From assembly GCF_016649425.1 (NCBI RefSeq), contig NZ_JADRCR010000001.1, forward strand, positions 62,001 through 126,000: a stretch of DNA of 64,000 nt. Reading direction: 5' to 3'. The position numbers were made by a program, and so were the translations under genes. The notes below the pieces were generated by a model. It saw only the letters and a list, made by a program, of their open reading frames with translations, was not told the origin of the DNA and did no database searches. The DNA is from Limnobaculum allomyrinae. GTDB taxonomy: Bacteria; Pseudomonadota; Gammaproteobacteria; Enterobacterales; Enterobacteriaceae. Of this stretch, positions 39,908 to 49,035 are shown in pieces (positions within the stretch are counted from its first letter, which is position 1; every line of letters starts with the position of its first letter).

Positions 39908-39954
39908 CATTGTTTGAGAATTACTAACTAATAGATGGCTATGATATTGGTTAT
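39877..39954 (+). repeat. 22-bp direct repeat, remnant of a third lipoprotein copy
   Basis: AGATGG-AG-ATGATATTGGTTAT at 39877-39898 (the end of copy 2) recurs at 39933-39954 with only the middle two bases changed (AG to CT). The second occurrence is outside any gene and would encode DGYDIGY, like the copy ends DGDDIGYYL and GEKIGYFL. Confidence 0.6.
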
Positions 39955-40003
39955 AGATATGGACACTATTCATTATTGCATCACTAAATAATCAGGATCG
40001 AAT

Positions 40004-40429
40004 ATGAACGATGGGATAAAGCAAGAAAATATTAAACAGTACCTTAGTGCCTTTACTAATAACATAGATGAGAAAAACTATGTCTATTGTCAAATTAAGC
40101 CAGTCACTATTATTTCATGGATAACAAATATCTTAAGATTTGGCCAGGCATCGATTATGTACTTCTCTGAAAATGAAATAGTTTTTCTTCATTTAAACCG
40201 AATGGGAAATTATGTGGGTAATACGACGATTATTCCCTATGAAGACATAAATCATTTTGACCGTGTCAGTTTTGCAGCAATTCATTTAATGCTCATAAAG
40301 TGTAATGTAAATAAAGATATGAGTATTACCATTCCTAAGTTATTGCTTGGAGGTAAATGGCAGTCAGAAAATTTAAAGAATCTATTAGATAACGATTTCT
40401 ATAAAGATATCTGGCAAAAAAATAGCTAA
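40004..40429 (+). CDS. orphan protein in the effector block, unknown function
   Basis: A 141-residue protein with no signal peptide. The middle (about 35-120) alternates strands in a way that could be a small PH-like barrel (SIMYFSENEIVFLHL, NTTIIPYEDINHF), but I recognise no family. AT-rich and located between the lipoproteins and the PAAR gene, where effectors, immunity proteins and adaptors are usual. Candidate roles are a second immunity protein or a leftover of an exchanged cassette. A 164-bp AT-rich gap follows, including an ATACATATACATATGCAT-like stretch near 40443. Confidence 0.5.
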   Translation: MNDGIKQENIKQYLSAFTNNIDEKNYVYCQIKPVTIISWITNILRFGQASIMYFSENEIVFLHLNRMGNYVGNTTIIPYEDINHFDRVSFAAIHLMLIKCNVNKDMSITIPKLLLGGKWQSENLKNLLDNDFYKDIWQKNS

Positions 40430-40593
40430 GAGTCAATTCAATATATACATATACATATGCATGATATGTCTATTTATTAAATATAAGCTTCTAAACTAAT
40501 CCCATGAAATTTTAGTCTTTAAATCAAAATAATATTTAATTTATTTCAAATTAAATAAGAATCTTATTTCCATTTTTCAATGGAGTGAAATAT

Positions 40594-40857
40594 ATGAAAG
40601 GTGTTATTCGACTGGGTGATGCAACGGATCACGGTGGTAAAGTAATTTCTGCATCGTCCACCATGATTATTCATGGAAAAGGTGTAGCTCGGGTAGGTGA
40701 TTTAGTGAATTGTCCGCAAAGTGGACATGGAATCAATAAAATCATTGGAGGTGAAGAAACATTTAAAGATCAGGGGATTCCTGTGGCTCTTGACGGGCAT
40801 AAAACAGAATGTGGTTGTACTTTAATTTCTTCAATTAGTACGGTAGGAAAATCTTAA
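40594..40857 (+). CDS. PAAR-domain T6SS tip protein
   Basis: An 87-residue protein consisting only of the PAAR fold, the metal-binding cone that sharpens the VgrG spike. Seen: GVIRLGDATDHGGKV, GKGVARVGDLVNCPQSGHG and DGHKTECGCTLIS, with the His and Cys residues expected to bind zinc. There is no toxin extension, so it is a structural tip. The ATG at 40594 has GGAG eight bases before it; the upstream GTG at 40585 overlaps that site. It begins the run PAAR - membrane protein - tssM. Confidence 0.93.
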   Translation: MKGVIRLGDATDHGGKVISASSTMIIHGKGVARVGDLVNCPQSGHGINKIIGGEETFKDQGIPVALDGHKTECGCTLISSISTVGKS

Positions 40858-40858
40858 A

Positions 40859-42091
40859 ATGCCCGTCGATTTGACAAAAATCCCACCACCACTATCACAG
40901 CCCAAAAGGGCGGGTATATGGTATTGGGTAGCTCTATTATTTATTATTCTACTAGGTTGTGCATTATTAACTTTATTACTTAGCCAATCTTATAAATTCA
41001 CTGACTTTTGGTTATGGTTCTGTTTATTGGGATTACCTTTTCTTCTCTGGCTACTGCTTTTTTTATACAGTTTTTATCTTCATGGATGCCGACAATATTA
41101 CGTGACACAATGGAATGCCCGTCGCGACCTGCGTCTCCAGCAACTGATTGATTTCGGTCAACGCCCCTTGTATGTACTGGCAAATTTTATTTATACCCAA
41201 CATGGAAAGTTTGGTAACGCCAAGGGCATTTTCAAACATGAAATTAGCATCGTATCACAACGACCACATGCGGGAGGAACCGCTATTCCACATAGCGCGT
41301 TACCATTGGAACATAACGTTTCTGAATCTAACTTCTCCCAACGTTTATCGACAGTATTTCAGGATATAAAAAATAGCTTTCAAGAAAAACTATCTGAACT
41401 ATCGAAAATTGCTCCTTTGCATATAAGGCTGTTTATTGATGTGCCTCTTTCTGAAAAAGAAATCCTGGAGATATTCAATACCGTCTGGAAAACAGAATTT
41501 CATCATACATCCCTAAAAGTGGAATCAGCGGAGTTCGGATATACCTTCTTGGATAAATGGCTGGATAACACCACTAATGACAACGCGCTATTACTGACGA
41601 TTAGCTGCCACCTGTTTAGCTTTCCACAAGCCAATAGTGCTGAAGTGGCAACAGCATTATTATTGTCAGGATGTGGTTTAATTGAGTCAGATAAATTATT
41701 AATAGATGATTTGGATCAAAATAGCATTGCTGAAATATTCAGAACTGAGCATGGTTCAAATCTGGATAAGATATTAAATAACGTCTTATTGTGGGGAGAT
41801 AAAAGCCAATTGCCATTAACCACAATGTGGTATAGCAATATTTCACCGGAAGCCATTGTGGAAGCAACATCCTATTTTAATAAGAATAAAATTACTATTG
41901 ATAATAATCTTAATATTGATTTTTCACTTGGCTATGCAGGTCATTGTGCCTATTGGCTTTCGCTAGCCATTGCCATTGAACAAGCGATTGACTGGCAAGA
42001 AAAGCAGCTAATCTTGTGTGGAAAGTCAGAAATAAGCGCTTCAGTAGTTTCAAAATATAATCCCAACCAAAATATGAAGGATGCATCATGA
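40859..42091 (+). CDS. T6SS-associated inner-membrane protein of unknown function
   Basis: A 410-residue protein starting one base after the PAAR stop. Two close transmembrane segments (about 19-41 and 50-74) are followed by a long cytoplasmic or periplasmic domain containing YVLANFIYTQHGKFGNAKGIFKH-like and a final hydrophobic stretch (about 355-372). Proteins of this size and shape lie next to tssM in similar enterobacterial clusters as far as I recall, but without an assigned function. The ATGA overlap with tssM suggests coupled synthesis and perhaps a role in the membrane complex. I do not assign a symbol. Confidence 0.6.
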   Translation: MPVDLTKIPPPLSQPKRAGIWYWVALLFIILLGCALLTLLLSQSYKFTDFWLWFCLLGLPFLLWLLLFLYSFYLHGCRQYYVTQWNARRDLRLQQLIDFGQRPLYVLANFIYTQHGKFGNAKGIFKHEISIVSQRPHAGGTAIPHSALPLEHNVSESNFSQRLSTVFQDIKNSFQEKLSELSKIAPLHIRLFIDVPLSEKEILEIFNTVWKTEFHHTSLKVESAEFGYTFLDKWLDNTTNDNALLLTISCHLFSFPQANSAEVATALLLSGCGLIESDKLLIDDLDQNSIAEIFRTEHGSNLDKILNNVLLWGDKSQLPLTTMWYSNISPEAIVEATSYFNKNKITIDNNLNIDFSLGYAGHCAYWLSLAIAIEQAIDWQEKQLILCGKSEISASVVSKYNPNQNMKDAS

Positions 42092-45000
42092 AGAAAATCA
42101 CCATTGGATGGATTCTATTTCTATTGGTTGTAACATTAACGATTATATTTTTCATTTGGAAAGATAGCTTTTATTTTCTTCAGGAACAGAATGAAAAGAT
42201 ATTAGCAACAGCAGCAGTTGTTATTGCCGCTTTAGTATTATCACATTTTCATTACGCAATTGTTTTAATATTAAATAAGCTTGTAGCTGTTAAATTTAAG
42301 CAAGAAGATAATAGTCATATTGATTCTGATAATCATACACAAACTACCTCCGGGAATGTATTTTCAGATCTCCAATCCCACCTCCGCCACCGCTACGGCC
42401 TGTTTTCCTGGCGCCGTAAGTTACGCTGGCTGTTAGTTACCGGTGAAGCCGCCGACGTAGAACAAGTGGCGCCGGGGTTGACCACTCAGGGTTGGCAAAC
42501 CAGCAACGATGCCTTATTGATTTGGGGTGGTTCATCTCAGGCACCTCTGGATGAGGCATGGTTAAAACAGCTGAAAAAACTACGCTGGCGCAGGCCGATC
42601 GATGCTCAGGTATGGGTGGTGTCTGCCAGCCACTATGAACCGAGCAAAAAGCAGAAAGCCTTTCAGGATACCGCGCTGTGGCATATGTACAGCCGTAATA
42701 AGCTGTTACGTTGGGCGGCTCCGCTATATCTGCTGGATCTTCGTACCATGGAGTGGACGCAGGATGAACGGGAAGAGCTTCAGGTGGGCACGCTGTTCCC
42801 CGCCAAACCGCAACCGGATACCCTGACAAAACTGCTGTCCGCACTGGTAAAACAAACCACTGACATTGGTATGGAGCAGGTGATGATTAACCATCGTCAC
42901 GCTTTTCTGCTACAGCTGGCTCAGGATTTGGAACAGCGGGATATTCCTCGTCTGCGTGGCTGGTTACCGTCGTTTGTTGCCGCTCAGGGGGGGAATCAAC
43001 TGCGTGGTTTGCTGTTTACCTCGAAAGCTATCCGACCAGATACCCTGGCAGATCATACTTTTCTTGCCTCGCCAGCATGGCAGGTGGTCACCGATGACAG
43101 CCGCAAGGCCAAAGGGCGTGGGGTTGGTATTCAGTGGGTAAACAGCGCGGTGGCAACGGTATTAGGTATTGTGCTGCTGTTTGGTCTGGGCTGTATTATC
43201 TCTTACATTGGTAACCGGGGGCTTATCTCATCAGCGGAAAATCTGGCAAAACAGAGTACTGATTTTAACGTTAGCATGACCGAGCGTTTAACGTGCCAGC
43301 AGGCGTTTAAACAGCAGATTTCCCAACTGCAATATCGCGCGGAACACGGCAGCCCGTGGTACCTGCGCTTTGGTTTAAGTACCAATAATAAACTGCTAAC
43401 GGTGTTATGGCCGCATTATCACACCGCTAACCAGCAAAATATCCAGCAGCCAATCGTGGATAACCTGCACGGCAAATTGACCGAACTGGTACAAATGCCC
43501 CCCAACAGTCCGGAACGCGCGGAGTTAGCTAAAGCGGGTTACGATCGCCTGAAAGCCTATCTGATGCTGTCCTGTCCCGATCGGGTTGATGCGCCGCTGT
43601 TAGGGAATATTCTGATTGAAAATAACAAGCGCGCGCCTGCTACCGTCTCTGATGGCGTATGGCAAAGCGTCGGCCCGGAGCTGATGCAGTTCTATGCCAG
43701 CAATCTCTCCCGTCATCCTGAATGGGCGATTAAGCCCGACCGAATGCTGGTCAGCGATGCCCGTCAGGTATTGATGAACCATATCGGGATGCAAAATGCT
43801 GAAACGGCCATTTATCAGGGAATACTGCGTCGCGTAGGGCAAAACTACGGCAATATGTCGTTGAATCAGGTGCTCAACGGCATGGACAGCCGCACGCTGT
43901 TTACCACCGAGGAAGAAGTGCCGGGCATGTTTACCCGCGATGCCTGGGAAGGCATGGTGGAGAAAGAGATTGATAAAGCAGTGAAAAATCGTCGTGAAGA
44001 GATTGACTGGGTGCTGACTGACGGCGGTAAACAGCAGGCCAACGATATATCGCCAGAAGTCCTAAAACAGCGACTGAGCGAGCGTTACTTTACCGACTAC
44101 AGTGCCGCCTGGCTTAACTTCCTGAACAGCATCAGTTGGACAAGGGCTGAATCCATGTCCGATGTGATTGACCAATTGACCCTGCTGGCGGATGCCCGTC
44201 AGTCACCGCTGATTGCCCTGATGAATACCGTCAAATATCAGGGGCAAACTGCGCAAAAAGGACGGGCATTGACCGAAACTCTGGTGAAATCAGCCCAGGA
44301 AGTGTTCGGCAGCAAGGCCAAAAGGCTGGATGCCATCCCGATGGATGACGATACGCCAGTTGGCCCGCTGGACGGCACCTTTGCGCCGCTATTGCGTATT
44401 GTGCAGGCCACCACCAAAGAGAGCGGTGACAATCTTAGCCTGCAAACCTATCTGACCCGTGTTACCCGGGTGCGTCTTAAGCTTCAGCAAATTACCAGCG
44501 CGCCGGATCCACAGGCGATGACTCAATCGCTGGCTAAAACTGTATTTGAAGGTAAGGCCATCGACTTAACCGATACCCGTGATTATGGCAGCCTGATTGC
44601 CGCCAGCATGGGGGAAGAGTGGGCTGGCTTTGGTAGTAATCTGTTCGTTCAGCCGTTGGAACAGGCGTGGCAGGCGGTACTGGAACCGGCCGCCATGAGC
44701 TTTAATAATGCCTGGCGCGAAAGCATTGCCGATCCGTGGTACCGCGCCTTTAACGGTCGCTATCCGTTTAAGGCCACGGCCAATGATGTTTCCCTGCCTG
44801 AACTGGGGCGTTTTTTGCGACCGGATACCGGCCTGATCGAACGCTTTGTCAGCACTCAATTGGGGGGAATGTTGCATAAGCAAGGGGACGTTTGGGTTGC
44901 CGATGCATTGAACTCTCAGGGACTAACCCTTAATCCACAGTTTATTGCTGCATTAAATCAACTCAGCCGTCTTTCCGGCATGCTGTATGCCAACGGTGAT

Positions 45001-45684
45001 GCAGGTATGACCTTCGAGTTGATGGCACGACCTAGTCCGGGTGTTACCAAGACTGAGCTGTTGTTGGATGGTGCCACCCTGAGCTATTTCAACCAGATGG
45101 AAAGCTGGAAAACCCTGAGCTGGCCGGGCGACGCCTACACGCCAGGCGCTCAGCTAAGCTGGAGTACCGAACAAACCGGGTTGCGGCTGTTTGATAGTCC
45201 AAAAGGCAGTTGGGGCTGGGTTCGTCTGCTGGAGAAAGCCAACATCACTCAACTGGACAGCACCCGTTATCGGGTAGTGTGGAAAGCGGATGACGGTAGC
45301 GATCTTAATTATATCCTGCGGGTGCAGAGCAATAGCGGGCCAGTGGAGTTATTGGGTCTGAAAGGCTTCACCTTACCGGCTAATGTGTTCGTCACTTCCC
45401 GAACGCCAATGATGCCCGATGCCTCCGGAGATATTCAACCGGTTAAACCGGCGACCAAACCAGCCGCCAGTCCACGCAAACATACACCGGTTTCTACCGC
45501 CGATGCCTCCACGGTGATGCCCGCCAAGTATCGTAAGAAAAAGGCTGCGGCAGATAAGGTGGAAGAAGCGAAACCAACGGAAACATCCACTGAAGAAACG
45601 GCGACCGACGAAAATCCGACGCCGGATTCCGGCGAAGAACAAAAAGTCGTACCGATGATGAGAATAGAACACGATGCTAACTAA
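42088..45684 (+). CDS. tssM: TssM (IcmF), T6SS membrane complex
   Basis: The trans-envelope spine of the TssJLM complex. The 1198-residue protein has two N-terminal transmembrane segments (about 5-25 and 38-62), a cytoplasmic region, a third transmembrane segment (about 350-372) and the large periplasmic domain that contacts TssJ, then an acidic, Pro/Thr-rich tail (about 1115-1198). The expected Walker A in the cytoplasmic domain is not seen: LVTGEAADVEQVAPG stands where GxxxxGKT would be, so this is probably a non-ATPase form. Base composition jumps from AT-rich to GC-rich near 42360 inside the gene. It overlaps the genes on both sides. Confidence 0.93.
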   Translation: MKKITIGWILFLLVVTLTIIFFIWKDSFYFLQEQNEKILATAAVVIAALVLSHFHYAIVLILNKLVAVKFKQEDNSHIDSDNHTQTTSGNVFSDLQSHLRHRYGLFSWRRKLRWLLVTGEAADVEQVAPGLTTQGWQTSNDALLIWGGSSQAPLDEAWLKQLKKLRWRRPIDAQVWVVSASHYEPSKKQKAFQDTALWHMYSRNKLLRWAAPLYLLDLRTMEWTQDEREELQVGTLFPAKPQPDTLTKLLSALVKQTTDIGMEQVMINHRHAFLLQLAQDLEQRDIPRLRGWLPSFVAAQGGNQLRGLLFTSKAIRPDTLADHTFLASPAWQVVTDDSRKAKGRGVGIQWVNSAVATVLGIVLLFGLGCIISYIGNRGLISSAENLAKQSTDFNVSMTERLTCQQAFKQQISQLQYRAEHGSPWYLRFGLSTNNKLLTVLWPHYHTANQQNIQQPIVDNLHGKLTELVQMPPNSPERAELAKAGYDRLKAYLMLSCPDRVDAPLLGNILIENNKRAPATVSDGVWQSVGPELMQFYASNLSRHPEWAIKPDRMLVSDARQVLMNHIGMQNAETAIYQGILRRVGQNYGNMSLNQVLNGMDSRTLFTTEEEVPGMFTRDAWEGMVEKEIDKAVKNRREEIDWVLTDGGKQQANDISPEVLKQRLSERYFTDYSAAWLNFLNSISWTRAESMSDVIDQLTLLADARQSPLIALMNTVKYQGQTAQKGRALTETLVKSAQEVFGSKAKRLDAIPMDDDTPVGPLDGTFAPLLRIVQATTKESGDNLSLQTYLTRVTRVRLKLQQITSAPDPQAMTQSLAKTVFEGKAIDLTDTRDYGSLIAASMGEEWAGFGSNLFVQPLEQAWQAVLEPAAMSFNNAWRESIADPWYRAFNGRYPFKATANDVSLPELGRFLRPDTGLIERFVSTQLGGMLHKQGDVWVADALNSQGLTLNPQFIAALNQLSRLSGMLYANGDAGMTFELMARPSPGVTKTELLLDGATLSYFNQMESWKTLSWPGDAYTPGAQLSWSTEQTGLRLFDSPKGSWGWVRLLEKANITQLDSTRYRVVWKADDGSDLNYILRVQSNSGPVELLGLKGFTLPANVFVTSRTPMMPDASGDIQPVKPATKPAASPRKHTPVSTADASTVMPAKYRKKKAAADKVEEAKPTETSTEETATDENPTPDSGEEQKVVPMMRIEHDAN

Positions 45685-47254
45685 TTTACTGCAAGCCCTG
45701 TTTGGAAGCCGCGATCCGCAGGAAGGGGTGAAAAAGCGGATTCAACAGCACTGGCAATCGTGGCTGATACCGATTGAAGGGGACAATCCCGCTGGTATCG
45801 ACCCCAGCTATGACGATGACTTTCAATTGATAAAAGAAGAGATCGCCAAGCTGTCCGGCATCGATGCAGCGTTGATTATTGAAATCAGTGAAAAGCTATT
45901 ACAAAAGCGCACTAAAGATATTCGCGTTGCGTCTTATTACGCCTGGGCTCGTCTGCGTCTCGATGGTATTAGCGGCCTGGCAGATGGTCTGGAGCTGATG
46001 GCCGGTCTGGTGGCGCGTTATGACGCCGAGCTGTATCCCAAACGTGCCGAAAGCAAAAAATCTTCCGTTGAGTGGTTAGCCAGCAGTAAGTTTATTGATT
46101 TACTGGAAGCGCAAAGCAGCTTTCAACATCAGGACTTGGAGCGGGCTATTTCTGCGTTATCACTGATGGTTAGTTATACCAAACAGTGGGAAACAGAACT
46201 GCAGCCAGATTTACGCGGTTTGATTCGACTATTTGAAACCCGTCTGGAAAGCCCGGAACCGGAGCCATTGCCATCTGCGCCGGTAACGCCATTATCTGGC
46301 ACAGTTTCAACCAGCGGTCTGAAAGTGAAGAGCGAAGAGGTGCGCTCATTACGGGAGGTGCTGGATCAAACTCGCCAGATTTCTGCATTTTTACGCGAGA
46401 AGCCCGATGGCTATCTGGCGGCGTTTCGTCTGATACGCAGTATCAGATGGGACACTGTCACTACTTTACCTCCACACGATAATCAATATGCCACCCGCCT
46501 GATTGCTCCCCGCAGCGAGCTGAAACAGCATCTTAACCGTCTGTGGCTTCAGCAGAGCTGGATTGAACTGCTGGAACAAGTGGAGCGTGCATTTTCAGAA
46601 GCGGCAAACCACTTCTGGCTCGATCTGCAACGCTATGCCTGTGATGCCATGCTCAATGCCGGCGCGCCTTATAACGGCTGGCAAGAGATCTGCCTGACAG
46701 ATGTGGCACTAATGCTGGATAGGTTAAAAGGGTTGGAACGACTGACCTATAGCGATGGTACGCCATTTGCCGATGATGACACCCTGAGCTGGATAGCGTC
46801 GTCAGCTTCCATCCGTCATCTGGATGAAGGAGAAGCGCTGGCGCCAATTCCGGTGGATGTTGGCGGCAACTGGGGGGAAATCGAACAGCAGGCGATGGAA
46901 ATTGCCGGTCGAGATGGGCTGGAGTCGGCTTTTAACTGGATGAACAGCCTGCCGGATATGGTAACCGACCGTCAGCGCTATCTGCACCGTATGCTGCTGG
47001 CACGTCTGGCAGAGCAGCACGGGCAGCGGGATATGGCTTTTCGCCTGTTGAACGGGCTAAACCGGGAGTGTGATAACTACCGCTTAACCGGCTGGGAGCC
47101 GGATCTGGTGTTTGAACTCAAGTCCCGCCTGTTAAAACTGGTTCAACAAAAAAGCGTACTGAAAGATGCCGACAAAACAGCGCTGAACAAAGAAGCCGAT
47201 CAACTACTCAGTGAGCTAACGATACTGCATCCTGCTCGCGCATTGACATTTTAA
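45674..47254 (+). CDS. tssA: TssA (VasJ/ImpA family), T6SS assembly protein
   Basis: The 526-residue protein has the ImpA-N domain (about 25-150, with IPIEGDNPAGIDPSYDDDF and IRVASYYAWARLRLDG) and a long helical C-terminal part ending LSELTILHPARALTF. TssA proteins prime baseplate assembly and coordinate tail growth; long forms may stay at the distal sheath end or at the baseplate depending on subtype. It overlaps tssM by 11 bp and is followed 14 bp later by tssF. Confidence 0.92.
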   Translation: MLTNLLQALFGSRDPQEGVKKRIQQHWQSWLIPIEGDNPAGIDPSYDDDFQLIKEEIAKLSGIDAALIIEISEKLLQKRTKDIRVASYYAWARLRLDGISGLADGLELMAGLVARYDAELYPKRAESKKSSVEWLASSKFIDLLEAQSSFQHQDLERAISALSLMVSYTKQWETELQPDLRGLIRLFETRLESPEPEPLPSAPVTPLSGTVSTSGLKVKSEEVRSLREVLDQTRQISAFLREKPDGYLAAFRLIRSIRWDTVTTLPPHDNQYATRLIAPRSELKQHLNRLWLQQSWIELLEQVERAFSEAANHFWLDLQRYACDAMLNAGAPYNGWQEICLTDVALMLDRLKGLERLTYSDGTPFADDDTLSWIASSASIRHLDEGEALAPIPVDVGGNWGEIEQQAMEIAGRDGLESAFNWMNSLPDMVTDRQRYLHRMLLARLAEQHGQRDMAFRLLNGLNRECDNYRLTGWEPDLVFELKSRLLKLVQQKSVLKDADKTALNKEADQLLSELTILHPARALTF

Positions 47255-47268
47255 GGGCACCCATTCCA

Positions 47269-49035
47269 ATGGATGATTTGATTAAACGCTATTACGAAGC
47301 GGAAATGCGTTATCTGCGTGAAGCAGGTAAAGAGTTTGCACAGGTGCACCCGGACAGGGCTGGCCTGTTGAACCTTGACCGAGTGGGTGACAGAGACCCT
47401 TACGTAGAACGGCTGTTTGAAGGCTTTGCCTTTTTGATGGGGAGATTACGCCAGAAGCTGGATGATGATCTGCCAGAACTTACCGAAGGGGTCGTTAGCC
47501 TGCTGTGGCCGCATTATTTGCGGATTATTCCTTCGCTATCGATAGTTGAGTTATTGCCGGACTACAACGTACTGGCACGAAAAGAGATCGTCGAGCCGGG
47601 TTTTGGGGTGCAAACCGCGCCGGTGGGGCCATCAAGAACCCGCTGTAAATACCAGACTACCCAGCGGGTTGAAATTCAGCCCATCAAGATTACCCGTGCG
47701 GGAATTCGCAGCCATCAGGATGGACGATCGGTTATCCATCTGCGTTTTGATTTTGGTGAAATGGCAGACAGAAAACAGATGGATCTGTCTACTCTGCGGC
47801 TGTATATCAATGCCGATACGCCAGTGGCTTCAGCCCTGTACCGCGCCATGGTGTATCAGGTGGGCGCTATGAAAATTCGCTATCCCGGCTATCAGGATGG
47901 TGTATTGCAGCCGTTTAACGGTCGCATAATTCCGGCGGGTTTTTCTCCCGATGAGCGGTTATGGTTAAAGCCGGATAACGCCTTCGGTGGTTATCAACTG
48001 CTGCTGGAGTATTTCACTTTCCGCGAAAAGTTTATGTTTGTTGATTTACAGGGGCTCGATTTGGCGCAGATGCCGGCAAATTGTAATGCCTTTGAACTGG
48101 AGCTGGTTCTGAACGAAATCTGGGCTGACGATCTGCCTTTTAATGCAGAAAATATTCGTCTGCACTGTTCACCGGTGATTAATCTGTTTCCGATGGAAGC
48201 CGATCCAGTCAGAGTTAATCAACTGGATAGCGAATATCTGTTGCGCCCGCTGCTTCAGCAGGATGGACATATTGAGATCTACGCAGTAGATGCGGTTCAG
48301 TCTATCAGCCGCCACGGTCGTGCCAGTTATGTTCCCTTTACCAGCTTCCGCCATCGCGGCGGGATGTTGCGCCATGATGCTCCGGAACGTTATTACCATA
48401 CGCGAGTGCGGCGCGGAGCTTCCGGACTGCATGATACCTGGCTGATTCTTGGCGGGCAGGTGTGGGAACGAGCCGAAGAAGTTTATGATGAAACGCTCTC
48501 CCTGCGCATTACCGGCACTAACGGTATGTTACCCCGTAAGGCACTGCGTAACGCATCTATCAATCAAATTACCCATAGCCAGAATGGTGTGATGGCGGTA
48601 CGCAATCTGTGTGCGCCTACATTGCCGTGTTACCCGCCGGTCAATGACCGTTTTCACTGGCGGGTGTTATCCCATTTAGCACCTAACTATCTGTCATTAA
48701 TGAATGCCGAGGTGTTGCGCGGCACGCTGGCACTGTACGACTGGACGGACAATGAACTCAATCGTCGCCGTCTGGAAGGGATTGTGGATGTAAAACACAA
48801 ACCGGTACAGCGCATGACGAAGGGGATGCTGGAACGCGGAGTAGAGATTGAAATCACGCTGAATACCCATCAGTTCTCCGGCGAAGGGGATGTGGCACTG
48901 TTCGGTGAGCTGCTGCATCAGTTCTTTGCACTGTATGCCGACCTGAATCTCTTTACCCGTCTGACGTTAGTGCTTTTACCTACAGGGAAACGTTTAAAAT
49001 GGACCGACAGCAAGACAGCACGTTCTCCCCTTTGA
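47269..49035 (+). CDS. tssF: TssF (VasA), T6SS baseplate
   Basis: Baseplate wedge protein, 588 residues. The opening MDDLIKRYYEAEMRYLREAG and the segment HPDRAGLLNL-DRVGDRDPYVERLFEGFAFL are the usual TssF signature, and YLSLMNAEVLRGTLALYDW is in the C-terminal part. TssF forms the wedge with TssG and TssE and binds TssK. It overlaps tssG by 37 bp. Confidence 0.96.
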   Translation: MDDLIKRYYEAEMRYLREAGKEFAQVHPDRAGLLNLDRVGDRDPYVERLFEGFAFLMGRLRQKLDDDLPELTEGVVSLLWPHYLRIIPSLSIVELLPDYNVLARKEIVEPGFGVQTAPVGPSRTRCKYQTTQRVEIQPIKITRAGIRSHQDGRSVIHLRFDFGEMADRKQMDLSTLRLYINADTPVASALYRAMVYQVGAMKIRYPGYQDGVLQPFNGRIIPAGFSPDERLWLKPDNAFGGYQLLLEYFTFREKFMFVDLQGLDLAQMPANCNAFELELVLNEIWADDLPFNAENIRLHCSPVINLFPMEADPVRVNQLDSEYLLRPLLQQDGHIEIYAVDAVQSISRHGRASYVPFTSFRHRGGMLRHDAPERYYHTRVRRGASGLHDTWLILGGQVWERAEEVYDETLSLRITGTNGMLPRKALRNASINQITHSQNGVMAVRNLCAPTLPCYPPVNDRFHWRVLSHLAPNYLSLMNAEVLRGTLALYDWTDNELNRRRLEGIVDVKHKPVQRMTKGMLERGVEIEITLNTHQFSGEGDVALFGELLHQFFALYADLNLFTRLTLVLLPTGKRLKWTDSKTARSPL

